A stretch of 64,000 bases of DNA, from NCBI RefSeq assembly GCF_004345825.1, contig NZ_SLXM01000004.1:1-64000 (forward strand). Direction: 5' to 3'. The notes under the pieces were generated by a model, which worked only from the letters and a program-made list of their open reading frames with translations, was not told the origin of the DNA and searched no databases. Every line of letters starts with the position of its first letter. Position 1 is the stretch's first letter. Positions 19,803 through 29,110 of the stretch are shown piece after piece. The DNA comes from Tenacibaculum skagerrakense (lineage in GTDB: Bacteria > Bacteroidota > Bacteroidia > Flavobacteriales > Flavobacteriaceae). The position numbers and the translations under genes were made by a program.

Positions 19803-19930
19803 GAAATAGAATAAAGATATTAAAAGATTAAATTAGGATTTTATAAACTATCTTGTCAAAAAATATTCGGTCTAAAAAGATAATTTTTCATTAGTAATTT
19901 CAAAGCATTTCTAATTCGATAGAATATTCT

Positions 19931-19938
19931 TATTTTTG
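19931..19938 (+). promoter_or_regulatory. Candidate -7 element of lspA
   Basis: TATTTTTG matches TAnnTTTG and ends 19 bp before the lspA start. No good -33 TTG is seen. Confidence 0.45.
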
Positions 19939-19957
19939 TTGCTTTTAAATCAAATAA

Positions 19958-20542
19958 ATGTCAAAGAAAAATATTGCAATTCTTACCGTTATACTAGCCA
20001 TTTTAATAGACCAAATTAGTAAAATATACATTAAGACTCATTTTTATTTAGGAGAAGAGATTAAAGTATTAGGCATGGATTGGTTTCGTATTCACTTCAC
20101 TGAAAACAACGGAATGGCATGGGGATTTGAGTTTGGAGGTAAAGCAGGAAAGCTGTTTTTAACGTTATTTAGGTTAGTTGCTGTATCAGGTATTGTGTAT
20201 TGGTTGGCACAAACAGTAAAAAATAAAATTCATAACGGAGTAGTTATTGCAATTTCTTTAATATTAGCGGGTGCTATCGGAAATATTATAGATTCTGTTT
20301 TTTATGGAGTTATTTTTAATACACCTGGGGGTAGAGAAGTAGCTACTTTGTTTTCTGATGAGCCTTATGGGAAGTTTTTCTTCGGAAAAGTTGTAGACAT
20401 GCTGTATTTTCCAATTTATCAAGGAGAGAGTTTTACTTTTTTCAATGCTATTTTTAATGGCGCCGATAGTTGGATAAGCATTGGAGTTGCACTTTTATTC
20501 ATTTTTCACAAACAAGCTTTTCCTAAGAAACAGGAAGCGTAA
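19958..20542 (+). CDS. lspA: Lipoprotein signal peptidase II
   Basis: An inner-membrane aspartic protease that removes signal peptides from diacylated prolipoproteins. The 194-residue protein has four membrane segments, NNGMAWG, and the two catalytic-Asp regions GAIGNIIDSVFYG and GKVVDMLYFP. The insertion between them is longer than in proteobacterial LspA, as usual in Bacteroidota. It has its own promoter-like site and is followed after 43 bp by the DUF4230 gene. In several relatives lspA follows ileS and the DksA-like gene directly; here an exporter and two-component block lies between. Confidence 0.95.
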   Translation: MSKKNIAILTVILAILIDQISKIYIKTHFYLGEEIKVLGMDWFRIHFTENNGMAWGFEFGGKAGKLFLTLFRLVAVSGIVYWLAQTVKNKIHNGVVIAISLILAGAIGNIIDSVFYGVIFNTPGGREVATLFSDEPYGKFFFGKVVDMLYFPIYQGESFTFFNAIFNGADSWISIGVALLFIFHKQAFPKKQEA

Positions 20543-20585
20543 CATATTCTTCAAACTATTTTTTTAGTACCTTTCAAACAAAAAG

Positions 20586-21191
20586 ATGATACGATTTATA
20601 AAATATCTTGCTGTTTTTTTGTTAGGTTTTTTAATTGCTAAGTTTTGGTGCGATAGGCAACAACCTAAATACCAAACAGAAGAAGTTAAGGTAATGGTAA
20701 ATGAAATCAAAAACTTAAGCAAGTTGGTAGTTTCACAAGGAAATTATTCTGAAATGTATAGTTTTTCAGATACTCGAAAATATTTCTTTGATTATTTACA
20801 ATTTCAAAAAAAGGCAATTGTATCTGTTAATGCAAAAGTAGAGGTGGGGTATGATTTATCTAAATTAGATATTCAAATAGATAGTTTGAATAGAGAAATC
20901 ATTATCAATAAAGTACCTGAGGAAGAAGTTATAATTTCACCTGATGTTAAGTACTTCGATTTAAAGCAGAGTCAATTTAATACTTTTTCTAAAGAAGAAC
21001 TGAATACAGTTAACGCTAAAGCCATTGAAAGAATAAAAGAAACCATAGAGTTAACTAACCAAAAAAAAGAGGCTAAAACACGCTTATTTGAAGAATTATC
21101 TAAAATATACCAATTATCTAAAATTTATAATTGGAAGGTGGTAGATAATACCGAACAACATTTAATTGAAATAAATTTTTTTAAGGATTAA
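20586..21191 (+). CDS. DUF4230 domain-containing protein
   Basis: A 201-residue protein with one N-terminal membrane segment (IRFIKYLAVFLLGFLIAKF) and an extracytoplasmic domain that I recognise as DUF4230 (repeated KVEVGYDLSKLDIQID ... SPDVKYFDLKQ). Function unknown. It is probably co-transcribed with lspA. Its stop overlaps the stop of the convergent YeeE-like gene by 3-4 bp. Confidence 0.75.
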   Translation: MIRFIKYLAVFLLGFLIAKFWCDRQQPKYQTEEVKVMVNEIKNLSKLVVSQGNYSEMYSFSDTRKYFFDYLQFQKKAIVSVNAKVEVGYDLSKLDIQIDSLNREIIINKVPEEEVIISPDVKYFDLKQSQFNTFSKEELNTVNAKAIERIKETIELTNQKKEAKTRLFEELSKIYQLSKIYNWKVVDNTEQHLIEINFFKD

Positions 21192-21601
21192 TGTGGTAGT
21201 TTTTTACTCAACAGACCATAAAGAAAAGCACCAATTAAAGCGCCAAACAATAAGATAAGTATCGAGAATACACCATTTCCAATTAATATAAAAATTGGGG
21301 CAGGACACGACCCTGCTAAAGCCCATCCTAAACCAAAGATGGTTCCTCCGACTAAAGTTCTGATATATTCTTTTTTGCGAGTTTTAAGTTTTATAGGTTT
21401 TCCTTTGTAATTTTTGATAAATCCGCGTTTAAAGAGAAACGTAAAAATCATTGAGAAGAATACCGCAGAACCAATAATTCCATACATATGAAATGATTGA
21501 AATTTAAACATTTCATAAATGCGATACCAAGAAATTGCTTCAGACTTAGACAGTATGATACCAAATAAAATTCCGATAAGTAAAAATCGTACGTACTTCA
21601 T
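21188..21601 (-). CDS. YeeE/YedE-like sulfur transport half-protein (DUF6691 type)
   Basis: A 137-residue membrane protein with about four helices and the conserved GLGWALAGSCPAPIF motif with its single cysteine. YeeE/YedE (TsuA-like) proteins take up thiosulfate or related sulfur compounds using membrane cysteines. It lies 1 bp downstream of the second half-protein gene, so the pair probably forms one two-part transporter. The C-terminus is encoded over the stop of the opposite DUF4230 gene. Confidence 0.85.
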   Translation of the reverse strand: MKYVRFLLIGILFGIILSKSEAISWYRIYEMFKFQSFHMYGIIGSAVFFSMIFTFLFKRGFIKNYKGKPIKLKTRKKEYIRTLVGGTIFGLGWALAGSCPAPIFILIGNGVFSILILLFGALIGAFLYGLLSKKLPH

Positions 21602-21602
21602 A

Positions 21603-22163
21603 TTAACTAAATAGTAAAGGGAATATCAACCAAATCATTATTAAACCACCAATAAAAAAACCGATTACAGCAACTAAAGAAGGTAATTGTAAATTACTCA
21701 AACCAGTAATTGCATGACCAGATGTACATCCATCTGCATAACGAGTACCAAATCCAATTAAAATTCCAGCCACAATAAGTAATAAAAAACCTTTTACAGA
21801 TAAGATAGTATCTAGGCTAAATAACTCTTCTGGTACATAGGTGTTTTTTTGATATTCAAATCCTAGTGCTTGTAAATCTTCTATAGTTTTTGGGTTTATA
21901 GTGTCAATACCGTAAGGAGTTAAAAATGTATTACTAATAAAACCTCCAATAATTAATCCAGTTAAAAAAAACAAAGCCCAATCACGTTTTCTCCAATTTT
22001 TTTTAAAGTAATCTGAAAACTTATCTGCACCAGCTATGGTACATAAGGTTTCTAAATTACTAGAAACACCAAAATGTTTTCCGTAGTAGAAAAACAAGAA
22101 AAGTATTACCGAAATTAAAGGTCCAGATACATACCAAGGCCAAGGTTGTAAAAGTATATCCAT
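21603..22163 (-). CDS. YeeE/YedE family sulfur transport half-protein
   Basis: A 186-residue membrane protein with about five helices and the family motif GTRYADGCTSGHAITGLS, whose cysteine and histidine are typical of the thiosulfate-uptake YeeE/YedE family. A second cysteine lies in LETLCTIAGADKF. Its ATG overlaps the kdtA stop by one base (TAATG), so translation is coupled to kdtA, an odd pairing of sulfur uptake with LPS core synthesis. Confidence 0.88.
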   Translation of the reverse strand: MDILLQPWPWYVSGPLISVILFLFFYYGKHFGVSSNLETLCTIAGADKFSDYFKKNWRKRDWALFFLTGLIIGGFISNTFLTPYGIDTINPKTIEDLQALGFEYQKNTYVPEELFSLDTILSVKGFLLLIVAGILIGFGTRYADGCTSGHAITGLSNLQLPSLVAVIGFFIGGLIMIWLIFPLLFS

Positions 22164-23404
22164 TATTGAAGTTGTTCTTTTATATATGCCATTATAGTCG
22201 GTGTTGCACCAACATTATTACTAATAAATGTTTTACTTGTTGTTCCCATTTCACCTCTTAGTAGCTCATTATTTTTTAGGTCTACTAAAAGAGTATTTAA
22301 ATCAAGTTGATCTAAAATAGTTTTCGCTCCTCCATGTTCAATAAGTTCAACTGCTTCATTAAATTTTTGATATTTATTTCCGCCAAATATAACAGGGACA
22401 CCAAAAGTAGCAGGTTCTAAAATATTATGTAAACCAGTAGCTAATCCTCCACCAACATAAGCGACGTTTGCGTAAGAATATATTTTAGTGAGTAAACCTA
22501 TAGTATCAACAATAAATACTTGGTACTGTTTTAGGTTTACATTGTTTCTTTCTGAGTATAAAATCGTTTTTTTAAGAATAGACTTTCGTAACGCATCAAT
22601 CGTTTCATCAGTTATTTTGTGTGGAGCAATAATGAATTTTTCTTCCTCTGATGCTAATTGATTTATATAATTAACTAACAATTCTTCGTCTTCTTTCCAG
22701 GTACTTCCTGCAACAATTGTATAAGTATTATCTTTAAAATCTTCAATAAAATCAACTGTGTTATCTTGATGTAGTATTTTATAAACTCTATCAAATCTAG
22801 TATCTCCTGAAACGGTTACATTATTAAAATTAAATTGATTTAGTAGTGATTTTGAAGTTTCATTTTGCACAAAAAAATGATTAAAACTAGATAAGAAACT
22901 ACGCATCCATTTTCCATACGATCTAAAAAAGACTTGATTTTCTCTAAAAATACCAGATACTAATATTGTTTTCGTTTTTGTTCTGTGAAGTTGATTTAAC
23001 AAGTTTGGCCAAAATTCGTATTTCACAATAATGGCTATATCTGGATGAGCTAGCTTGATAAAACGCTTCACATTTTTAGAAGTATCAAAAGGTAAATAAC
23101 AAACTACATCTGCTAAATCGTAATTCTTTCTTATTTCATAACCAGAAGGAGAGAAGAAGGTAACAAGTATTTTATAGTTAGGGTACATCTTCTTAAACTC
23201 TTCTATAATTGGTCGCCCTTGTTCAAATTCACCTAAAGAAGCAGCATGAATCCAAAATACCTTGTATTCTTTTCTTAGGGCTTTTAAAGCATTAAATGTT
23301 TCTTTTCGTCCATCAATAAACAACTTCAATTTAGGATTGAACTTTGCTATTATTTTAATGACAAAATAAACGATATGAATTATGAAATTATAGATGAAAA
23401 TCAT
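22163..23404 (-). CDS. kdtA: 3-deoxy-D-manno-octulosonic acid (Kdo) transferase
   Basis: This inner-membrane-associated glycosyltransferase attaches Kdo to lipid A precursor. The 413-residue protein has an N-terminal hydrophobic anchor and the GT30 N-domain motif WIHAASLGEFEQGRPIIEEF, then a GT-B C-domain with VAYVGGGLATGLHNILEPATFGVPVIFG. Length and motifs are standard. It opens a three-gene minus-strand operon with the YeeE/YedE pair. Confidence 0.95.
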   Translation of the reverse strand: MIFIYNFIIHIVYFVIKIIAKFNPKLKLFIDGRKETFNALKALRKEYKVFWIHAASLGEFEQGRPIIEEFKKMYPNYKILVTFFSPSGYEIRKNYDLADVVCYLPFDTSKNVKRFIKLAHPDIAIIVKYEFWPNLLNQLHRTKTKTILVSGIFRENQVFFRSYGKWMRSFLSSFNHFFVQNETSKSLLNQFNFNNVTVSGDTRFDRVYKILHQDNTVDFIEDFKDNTYTIVAGSTWKEDEELLVNYINQLASEEEKFIIAPHKITDETIDALRKSILKKTILYSERNNVNLKQYQVFIVDTIGLLTKIYSYANVAYVGGGLATGLHNILEPATFGVPVIFGGNKYQKFNEAVELIEHGGAKTILDQLDLNTLLVDLKNNELLRGEMGTTSKTFISNNVGATPTIMAYIKEQLQ

Positions 23405-23425
23405 GGGGCAAAATTATAAATAAAA

Positions 23426-23450
23426 AAATCAGTGGACTAGCCACTGATTT
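23426..23450 (-). terminator. Terminator after accC
   Basis: Stem AAATCAGTGG CTAGT CCACTGATTT read on the minus strand, followed by a T run. It ends the accB-accC transcript before kdtA. Confidence 0.85.
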
Positions 23451-23475
23451 AATTTATATAATTAGATAAGTATTA

Positions 23476-24813
23476 TTACTTTATCTCGAAATCTTCCATG
23501 AATTTAGTAGTGTAATTCCCAGCTACATAATCAGGATGATCCATTAATTGTCTGTGGAAAGGAATAGTTGTTTTAATTCCTTCGATAATATACTCGTCTA
23601 AAGCACGTTTCATTTTGTTAATTGCTTCTTCACGTGTTTGTGCAGTAACAATTAATTTAGCAATCATAGAATCGTAGTTTGGTGGAATTGTATATCCAGC
23701 ATATGCATGTGTATCGATACGAACTCCATGACCACCAGGCTCATGATAAGAAGTAATCTTACCAGGAGAAGGTCTAAAGTTCATGTGAGGATCCTCAGCA
23801 TTAATTCTACATTCAATTGAGTGTAATTGAGGTGTATAGTTTTTACCAGAAATTGGCACACCCGCAGCAACTAAAATTTGCTCACGAATTAAATCGTAAT
23901 CAACTACTTCTTCAGTAATTGGGTGCTCTACTTGGATACGAGTATTCATTTCCATAAAGTAGAAGTTACGGTGTTTATCAACTAAAAACTCTACCGTTCC
24001 AGCACCTTCGTACTTAATATATTCAGCAGCTTTTACTGCAGCTTCTCCCATAGCATTTCTTAACTCATCAGTCATGAAAGGCGAAGGAGTTTCTTCCGTT
24101 AATTTTTGGTGACGACGTTGCACAGAGCAATCTCTTTCCGAAAGGTGACATGCTTTACCATAAGAATCACCAACAATTTGAATTTCAATATGTCTTGGTT
24201 CTTCAATTAGTTTTTCCATGTACATTCCATCATTTCCAAAAGAAGCTTTTGCTTCCATTCGTGCAGAATCCCATGCTGGTTTTAAATCTTCCTTTTTCCA
24301 AACAGCACGCATTCCTTTACCACCACCACCGGCAGTAGCTTTCAACATTACTGGGAATCCCATGTCTACAGCTATTTTTTCAGCTTGTTCGTAAGAATCT
24401 AAGATTCCTTCAGATCCTGGAATACATGGTACACCAGCAGCAATCATTGTTGCTTTTGCTGTTGCTTTATCTCCCATTTTAGAAATCATTTCTTCACTTG
24501 CTCCGATAAATTTAATATCGTGCTCCTCACATAATTTTGAGAATTTAGCATTTTCAGAAAGGAAACCATATCCTGGGTGAATAGCATCAGCATTTGTTAT
24601 TTCAGCAGCTGCAATAATTCTATCCATTTTCAAGTAAGACTCACTACTTGGAGCAGGACCAATACATACAGCTTCATCAGCAAACCTAACATGTAAACTT
24701 TCAGCATCTGCTTTAGAGTATACTGCAACGGTTTTGATGCCCATTTCTTTACAGGTACGAATTACACGAAGTGCAATTTCACCTCTATTGGCAATTAATA
24801 TTTTTTTAAACAT
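23476..24813 (-). CDS. accC: Acetyl-CoA carboxylase biotin carboxylase subunit
   Basis: The ATP-grasp enzyme carboxylates biotin on BCCP, the first step of fatty acid synthesis. The 445-residue protein starts [17 protein letters not shown] and shows the glycine-rich ATP loop [12 protein letters not shown], metal/active-site segment [15 protein letters not shown] and RINAEDP. Full length for the stand-alone subunit. accB lies 47 bp upstream and fabH just before it, a fatty-acid synthesis cluster. Confidence 0.97.
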   Translation of the reverse strand: MFKKILIANRGEIALRVIRTCKEMGIKTVAVYSKADAESLHVRFADEAVCIGPAPSSESYLKMDRIIAAAEITNADAIHPGYGFLSENAKFSKLCEEHDIKFIGASEEMISKMGDKATAKATMIAAGVPCIPGSEGILDSYEQAEKIAVDMGFPVMLKATAGGGGKGMRAVWKKEDLKPAWDSARMEAKASFGNDGMYMEKLIEEPRHIEIQIVGDSYGKACHLSERDCSVQRRHQKLTEETPSPFMTDELRNAMGEAAVKAAEYIKYEGAGTVEFLVDKHRNFYFMEMNTRIQVEHPITEEVVDYDLIREQILVAAGVPISGKNYTPQLHSIECRINAEDPHMNFRPSPGKITSYHEPGGHGVRIDTHAYAGYTIPPNYDSMIAKLIVTAQTREEAINKMKRALDEYIIEGIKTTIPFHRQLMDHPDYVAGNYTTKFMEDFEIK

Positions 24814-24860
24814 AATTGATCAGTTTTTGTAACTCAATCGATTGAGTTATAAGACTTAAA

Positions 24861-25352
24861 TTAAGATGGATCAACTAAGAATAAAGGTTGATCAAATTCA
24901 ACAGGTGAAGAATCATCTACTAAAACTTTAACTATTTTTCCAGAAACCTCAGATTCGATTTCATTAAATAGTTTCATAGCCTCAATAATACATACTGTAT
25001 CTCCAGCTTTAATTTCAGAACCAACTTCTACAAAAACAGGTTTGTCCGGAGAAGGTTTACGATATAAGGTTCCGATAATTGGAGATTTAATAGTAACATA
25101 TTTTGAATCGTCTTCAGTAGCTGATGGAGCAACTGGAGCAGCAATTTCACTTGCTACTGGTTGAGGAGCGGCAGCTACTGGTGCAGCCATCATTTGTGGT
25201 GCAGTAGGCATTGCAGCTTGAATGATTTTTGTCTCTGAAAACTCAGATCCAGTTTTGATAGTTATCTTAACATCATCCATTTCTAATTTTACCTCACTGG
25301 CACCAGACTTAGCTACGAACTTAATAAGATTTTGGATTTCTTTAATGTCCAT
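24861..25352 (-). CDS. accB: Biotin carboxyl carrier protein of acetyl-CoA carboxylase
   Basis: A 163-residue protein with an N-terminal helical domain (MDIKEIQNLIKFVAKSGASEV), an Ala/Pro-rich flexible linker (about 50-85) and a C-terminal biotinyl domain with the biotinylation motif EAMKLFNEIE (lysine modified). It transfers carboxyl groups from AccC to the carboxyltransferase. It lies between fabH (23 bp upstream) and accC. Confidence 0.97.
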   Translation of the reverse strand: MDIKEIQNLIKFVAKSGASEVKLEMDDVKITIKTGSEFSETKIIQAAMPTAPQMMAAPVAAAPQPVASEIAAPVAPSATEDDSKYVTIKSPIIGTLYRKPSPDKPVFVEVGSEIKAGDTVCIIEAMKLFNEIESEVSGKIVKVLVDDSSPVEFDQPLFLVDPS

Positions 25353-25375
25353 TGTTTATAATTTTAGTTGATTGT

Positions 25376-26371
25376 CTATTTACTATATGCCCATTTAAGA
25401 TAGATAGATCCCCATGTGAATCCTCCACCAAAGGCTGCAAAAATTAAATTATCTCCTTTTTTCAGTTCTTTTTCATAATCTGCTAACAAAAGTGGTAATG
25501 TTGCCGATGTGGTATTTCCATATCTACTGATGTTCATCATCACCTTATCATCATCTAAACCAATTCTGTTGGCTGTAGCTTCAATAATTCTTTTATTCGC
25601 TTGATGTGGTACTAACCAATTAACAGTGTCTTTGGTTAAATTATTTCTTTCTAATATTTTTTCAGATACATCAGCCATATTGGAAACAGCAAATTTAAAT
25701 ACTGTTCTACCTTCTTGATGTACAAAGTGTTGTCCGTTTTTCACTGTTTCTTCTGTTGGAGGTAAAATAGATCCACCTGCATCAATTTTAAGAAACTCTC
25801 TACCAATACCATCACTTCTTAAATATTCGTCTTGAAGACCAAGACCTTCTTCGTTTGGTTCAAATAAAACAGCGCCTGCACCATCCCCAAAAATTATACA
25901 TGTAGCTCTATCGGTATAATCAATAATTGAAGACATTTTATCGGCTCCAATTAATAACACTTTTTTATATCTTCCAGATTCAATATAACTCGAAGCAACA
26001 GACATTCCGTATAAGAAACTAGAACAAGCAGCTTGTAAATCGTACGCAAATGCGTTTACCGCTCCAATTTTACTTGCTGTATATACCGCAGTAGAAGCAA
26101 CAGGCATATCTGGAGTAGCAGTAGCTACAATTACAAGGTCTATTTCTTCAGGATTGATATTGTTTTTTTCAATAAGATTTTCGGCAGCTTTGATAGCCAT
26201 GTATGAAGTTCCTTCTCCTTCTTCCTTTAAAATTCTTCGTTCTTTTATTCCAGTTCGAGAAGTGATCCATTCATCGTTAGTATCCACCATAGTTTCTAAC
26301 TCTTTATTGGTTAGAATATAATCAGGGACGTACTTTCCTACTGCTGTAATTGCTGCAGTTGTTTTGTTCAT
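25376..26371 (-). CDS. fabH: Beta-ketoacyl-ACP synthase III
   Basis: The enzyme condenses acyl-CoA with malonyl-ACP to start fatty acid synthesis. In the 331-residue protein the catalytic triad is visible as Cys in LQAACSSFLYG, His in WLVPHQANKRI and Asn in SRYGNTTSATLP, and the C-terminal FAAFGGGFTWGS is present. It is placed between rpmF/DUF177 and accB, the common plsX/fabH neighbourhood without plsX. Confidence 0.97.
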   Translation of the reverse strand: MNKTTAAITAVGKYVPDYILTNKELETMVDTNDEWITSRTGIKERRILKEEGEGTSYMAIKAAENLIEKNNINPEEIDLVIVATATPDMPVASTAVYTASKIGAVNAFAYDLQAACSSFLYGMSVASSYIESGRYKKVLLIGADKMSSIIDYTDRATCIIFGDGAGAVLFEPNEEGLGLQDEYLRSDGIGREFLKIDAGGSILPPTEETVKNGQHFVHQEGRTVFKFAVSNMADVSEKILERNNLTKDTVNWLVPHQANKRIIEATANRIGLDDDKVMMNISRYGNTTSATLPLLLADYEKELKKGDNLIFAAFGGGFTWGSIYLKWAYSK

Positions 26372-26438
26372 ATCTTTTACGGATGGTAAATTCAGTTTCC
26401 AAAAGTAGTGATTTTTTTTTCACTTTGTAACTAAAAAA

Positions 26439-26466
26439 ACGCCAAAAACATTCGTTTTTGGCGTTA
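26439..26466 (-). terminator. Terminator after rpmF
   Basis: Strong stem AACGCCAAAAACG ... CGTTTTTGGCGTT with T-rich sequence downstream on the minus strand. It separates the DUF177-rpmF unit from fabH. Confidence 0.85.
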
Positions 26467-26501
26467 AATAGCTTTAACCCAGTTGTTAATAGGGTAATAT
26501 C

Positions 26502-26696
26502 TTAAGCTTCTGCTTCAGTAGTATCAATAACTACTTGACCACGGTAATATAATTTACCTTCGTGCCAGTGTGCTCTATGGTATAAATGAGCTTCACCAGT
26601 AGTAGGATCAACAGCTATCTGAGGCATAGTAGCTTTATAGTGAGTTCTTCTTTTATCTCTTCTAGTTTTTGATATTTTTCTCTTAGGATGTGCCAT
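26502..26696 (-). CDS. rpmF: 50S ribosomal protein L32
   Basis: A 64-residue basic protein starting [20 protein letters not shown], diagnostic of bL32. There is no CxxC zinc motif, so this is the zinc-independent form usual in this phylum. The gene begins 1 bp after the DUF177 gene, the conserved yceD-rpmF pair. Confidence 0.97.
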   Translation of the reverse strand: MAHPKRKISKTRRDKRRTHYKATMPQIAVDPTTGEAHLYHRAHWHEGKLYYRGQVVIDTTEAEA

Positions 26697-26697
26697 T

Positions 26698-27249
26698 TTA
26701 CTCGTTTTTTCCTGTTAGTAAATCTTTTAATTTATCCCATCTAGGGTCTGTTGAAGTTGATGGTTCTTCCTCAACTGTTTTATTGTTATTAATTTCTAAT
26801 TCTTTTAACTTCTCTAAAGTTTCAGATTTCATGGTTCCGTTTAATACATCTGGATGTATTCTTTTACTCGGAGCTGAAAGCACCACTAATTCATAAATGT
26901 ATTGAGCTACATTAATTTGATATTCCTCGTAAGGAAGTATTAGTATCTCATCATTTTCATCATTGAATTCTGGTCCAAATTTAACTACTAAAGAAAAATC
27001 ACCTGAAATTTCTTGATCAAAATATTCATTGGTAACATCACAAGGAACATTTATAGTTCCACTAATTGTGAAAAATAACTCTAGTAGTGTACTTTTCTTA
27101 ATAAAGTCTATTTTCGCACTAATGTTAACTTTATTAAATTCAGTGTACTGAAATTCTTCAAAGAACTTATTATCTATCTGATATTGAAATTCATGGCTTC
27201 CGTCTTTTAAACCAACAAAAGAAATACTATATTCTTTTAATCCTTTCAT
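26698..27249 (-). CDS. DUF177 (YceD-family) protein
   Basis: A 183-residue acidic protein. The central [24 protein letters not shown] and [11 protein letters not shown] stretches match the DUF177/YceD family, which is linked to 23S rRNA and L32 biology in bacteria and plastids. The tail ([25 protein letters not shown]) is the expected C-terminus. Direct linkage to rpmF supports the call. Confidence 0.9.
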   Translation of the reverse strand: MKGLKEYSISFVGLKDGSHEFQYQIDNKFFEEFQYTEFNKVNISAKIDFIKKSTLLELFFTISGTINVPCDVTNEYFDQEISGDFSLVVKFGPEFNDENDEILILPYEEYQINVAQYIYELVVLSAPSKRIHPDVLNGTMKSETLEKLKELEINNNKTVEEEPSTSTDPRWDKLKDLLTGKNE

Positions 27250-27312
27250 TTACAATGTCAAATTGAGGGCGCAAATATAATAAAATGTTTTTTAATACCG
27301 AATAAATAAATA

Positions 27313-28347
27313 TTATTTTGATTGTAATCTATTTGACTCTAATTCAATAAATTCATTTCGGTTTCTAAAAATCTTTATTGCAGAGAACAAAGCTTCTTCA
27401 AAAGAAGTGATGTTTGCTACGTTTTTACCAGCAATATCGAACCCAGTTCCATGATCTGGAGATGTTCTAATTTTGTTGAGTCCGGCAGTAAAATTAACAC
27501 CGTTCCCAAAAGATAAAGCTTTAAAAGGAGCCAAACCTTGATCATGATACATGGCTAAAACTCCATCAAATTGCTTATACGTTTTAGAACCAAAAAATCC
27601 ATCAGCGGCATATGGACCAAAAACTAGCTTACCTGTTTCTTTAATTTTTTCTATGGTAGGTTTTATTATTTCATCATCTTCTTTTCCTATAACGCCTTTA
27701 TCACCACAATGAGGATTCAACCCTAAAACAGCAATTTTTGGTTTACTGATATTAAAATCTTGTCGTAAAGAATGCTCCATAATCGCTACTTTTTTAGCAA
27801 TCAATTCAGGAGTTATAGCTTCAGCAATATTAGCCACAGGGATATGTCCTGTTATCAACCCAATTCTTAATTCATCCGTCATTAAAATCATCAAGCTCTT
27901 TCCTTCAAGATTTTCTTCTAAATATTCAGTATGACCTGGAAAATCAAATTCTTTTGATTGAATATTGTCTTTATTGATAGGAGCAGTTAACAAAACATCA
28001 ATTTCATTTTTTTTCAGCGCTTCTAATGCACTTGATAAAGATTTTAATGCAAACTTACCGCCATCTGCTGTAGCTTTACCTAACTCAATTTTGAATTCTT
28101 CTTTACTGATGTTAATTAAATTCAACTTTCCATGTACAATCTTATCTAAAGAATGAATGCCGTGAACATTGCTATTTAAGTTCAATGCTTTTTTATGAAA
28201 AGAAATTACTTTGTTGGAACCAAATAAAACAGGTGTGCAAAAATCAAACATTCTTTTATCTAAAAATGTTTTTAATACGATTTCTATACCAATTCCATTA
28301 GCGTCACCTAATGAAATACCTACAATAATTTTATTTGTTTTTTCCAT
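27313..28347 (-). CDS. pdxA: 4-hydroxythreonine-4-phosphate dehydrogenase
   Basis: The NAD-dependent enzyme acts in pyridoxal 5'-phosphate synthesis. Motifs: MEKTNKIIVGISLGDANGIGIE at the N-terminus, FPGHTEYLEE, ITGHIPV, and metal-binding GLNPHCGDKG and MYHDQGLAPFK. I chose ATG 28347 (MEKTNK); the upstream start would add eleven residues that run into the divergent promoter region. Divergent from ribE with 55 bp between starts. Confidence 0.95.
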   Translation of the reverse strand: MEKTNKIIVGISLGDANGIGIEIVLKTFLDKRMFDFCTPVLFGSNKVISFHKKALNLNSNVHGIHSLDKIVHGKLNLINISKEEFKIELGKATADGGKFALKSLSSALEALKKNEIDVLLTAPINKDNIQSKEFDFPGHTEYLEENLEGKSLMILMTDELRIGLITGHIPVANIAEAITPELIAKKVAIMEHSLRQDFNISKPKIAVLGLNPHCGDKGVIGKEDDEIIKPTIEKIKETGKLVFGPYAADGFFGSKTYKQFDGVLAMYHDQGLAPFKALSFGNGVNFTAGLNKIRTSPDHGTGFDIAGKNVANITSFEEALFSAIKIFRNRNEFIELESNRLQSK

Positions 28348-28365
28348 ATTAGACTTTTGATGTCG

Positions 28366-28373
28366 TATTTTTG
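28366..28373 (+). promoter_or_regulatory. Candidate -7 element of ribE
   Basis: TATTTTTG matches TAnnTTTG and lies about 29 bp before the ribE start, within the divergent pdxA/ribE space. Confidence 0.45.
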
Positions 28374-28380
28374 ATGCAAA

Positions 28381-28388
28381 CAAAAGTA
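28381..28388 (-). promoter_or_regulatory. Candidate -7 element of pdxA
   Basis: On the minus strand the bases read TACTTTTG (TAnnTTTG), 33 bp before the chosen pdxA start. It overlaps the ribE promoter region, so the two would compete or be co-regulated. Confidence 0.4.
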
Positions 28389-28402
28389 ACTAAATTTAAG
28401 CA

Positions 28403-28990
28403 ATGTTTACAGGTATCATTGAAACTATCGGAATAGTTTCTAACATAGAAAAGGATTTAGAGAACATACATTTTACCATAAAGAGTGCTATTACTAATGA
28501 ATTAAAGATTGATCAGAGTGTAGCGCATAATGGAGTTTGTTTAACAGTAGTTGAAATTAGTGGTGATGAATATGTTGTTACTGCCATCAAGGAAACAATA
28601 GACAAAACTAATATTGGTGACTTACAAGTAGGTGATGAAATAAATCTTGAGAGGGCCATGAAATTAGGAGATAGATTAGATGGACATATTGTTCAGGGAC
28701 ATGTAGATGAAACGGGAGTTTGTGTTGGTATTAAAGATGAGGAAGGAAGTACATTTTTTACTTTTGAATATCATTCAAACAATAATAACGTTACTATTGA
28801 GAAAGGTTCAATAACGGTAAATGGAGTAAGTTTAACTGTGGTAAATTCTAAAGAGAATAAGTTTAGCGTTGCCATTATTCCCTACACATTAGAACATACT
28901 GTTTTTAAAAACTTTAAAGTGGGTACAAAAGTTAATTTAGAATTTGATGTAATTGGTAAGTATGTTGCCAGACTTACAAACTTTAAATAA
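28403..28990 (+). CDS. ribE: Riboflavin synthase (alpha chain)
   Basis: The enzyme makes riboflavin from two molecules of 6,7-dimethyl-8-ribityllumazine. The 195-residue protein starts MFTGIIETIG and consists of two lumazine-binding repeats: SVAHNGVCLTVVEI in the first half and KGSITVNGVSLTVV in the second, with LGDRLDGHIVQGHVDETG between. No FMN riboswitch is seen upstream; the leader is only about 20 nt long. Confidence 0.97.
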   Translation: MFTGIIETIGIVSNIEKDLENIHFTIKSAITNELKIDQSVAHNGVCLTVVEISGDEYVVTAIKETIDKTNIGDLQVGDEINLERAMKLGDRLDGHIVQGHVDETGVCVGIKDEEGSTFFTFEYHSNNNNVTIEKGSITVNGVSLTVVNSKENKFSVAIIPYTLEHTVFKNFKVGTKVNLEFDVIGKYVARLTNFK

Positions 28991-29013
28991 ATAAAAACAT
29001 ATTAGAGTTTTTT

Positions 29014-29047
29014 ACAGCTATCTCTTTCTCGAGGTAGCTGTTTTTTT
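29014..29047 (+). terminator. Terminator after ribE
   Basis: Stem ACAGCTATCTC TTTCTC GAGGTAGCTGT with one mismatch, followed by seven T residues. Confidence 0.85.
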
Positions 29048-29110
29048 GTTTTCTTGATTCATAATCAGTTAGATAATTCTATTATATTTACGCTCACAAA
29101 ATAATTAACT

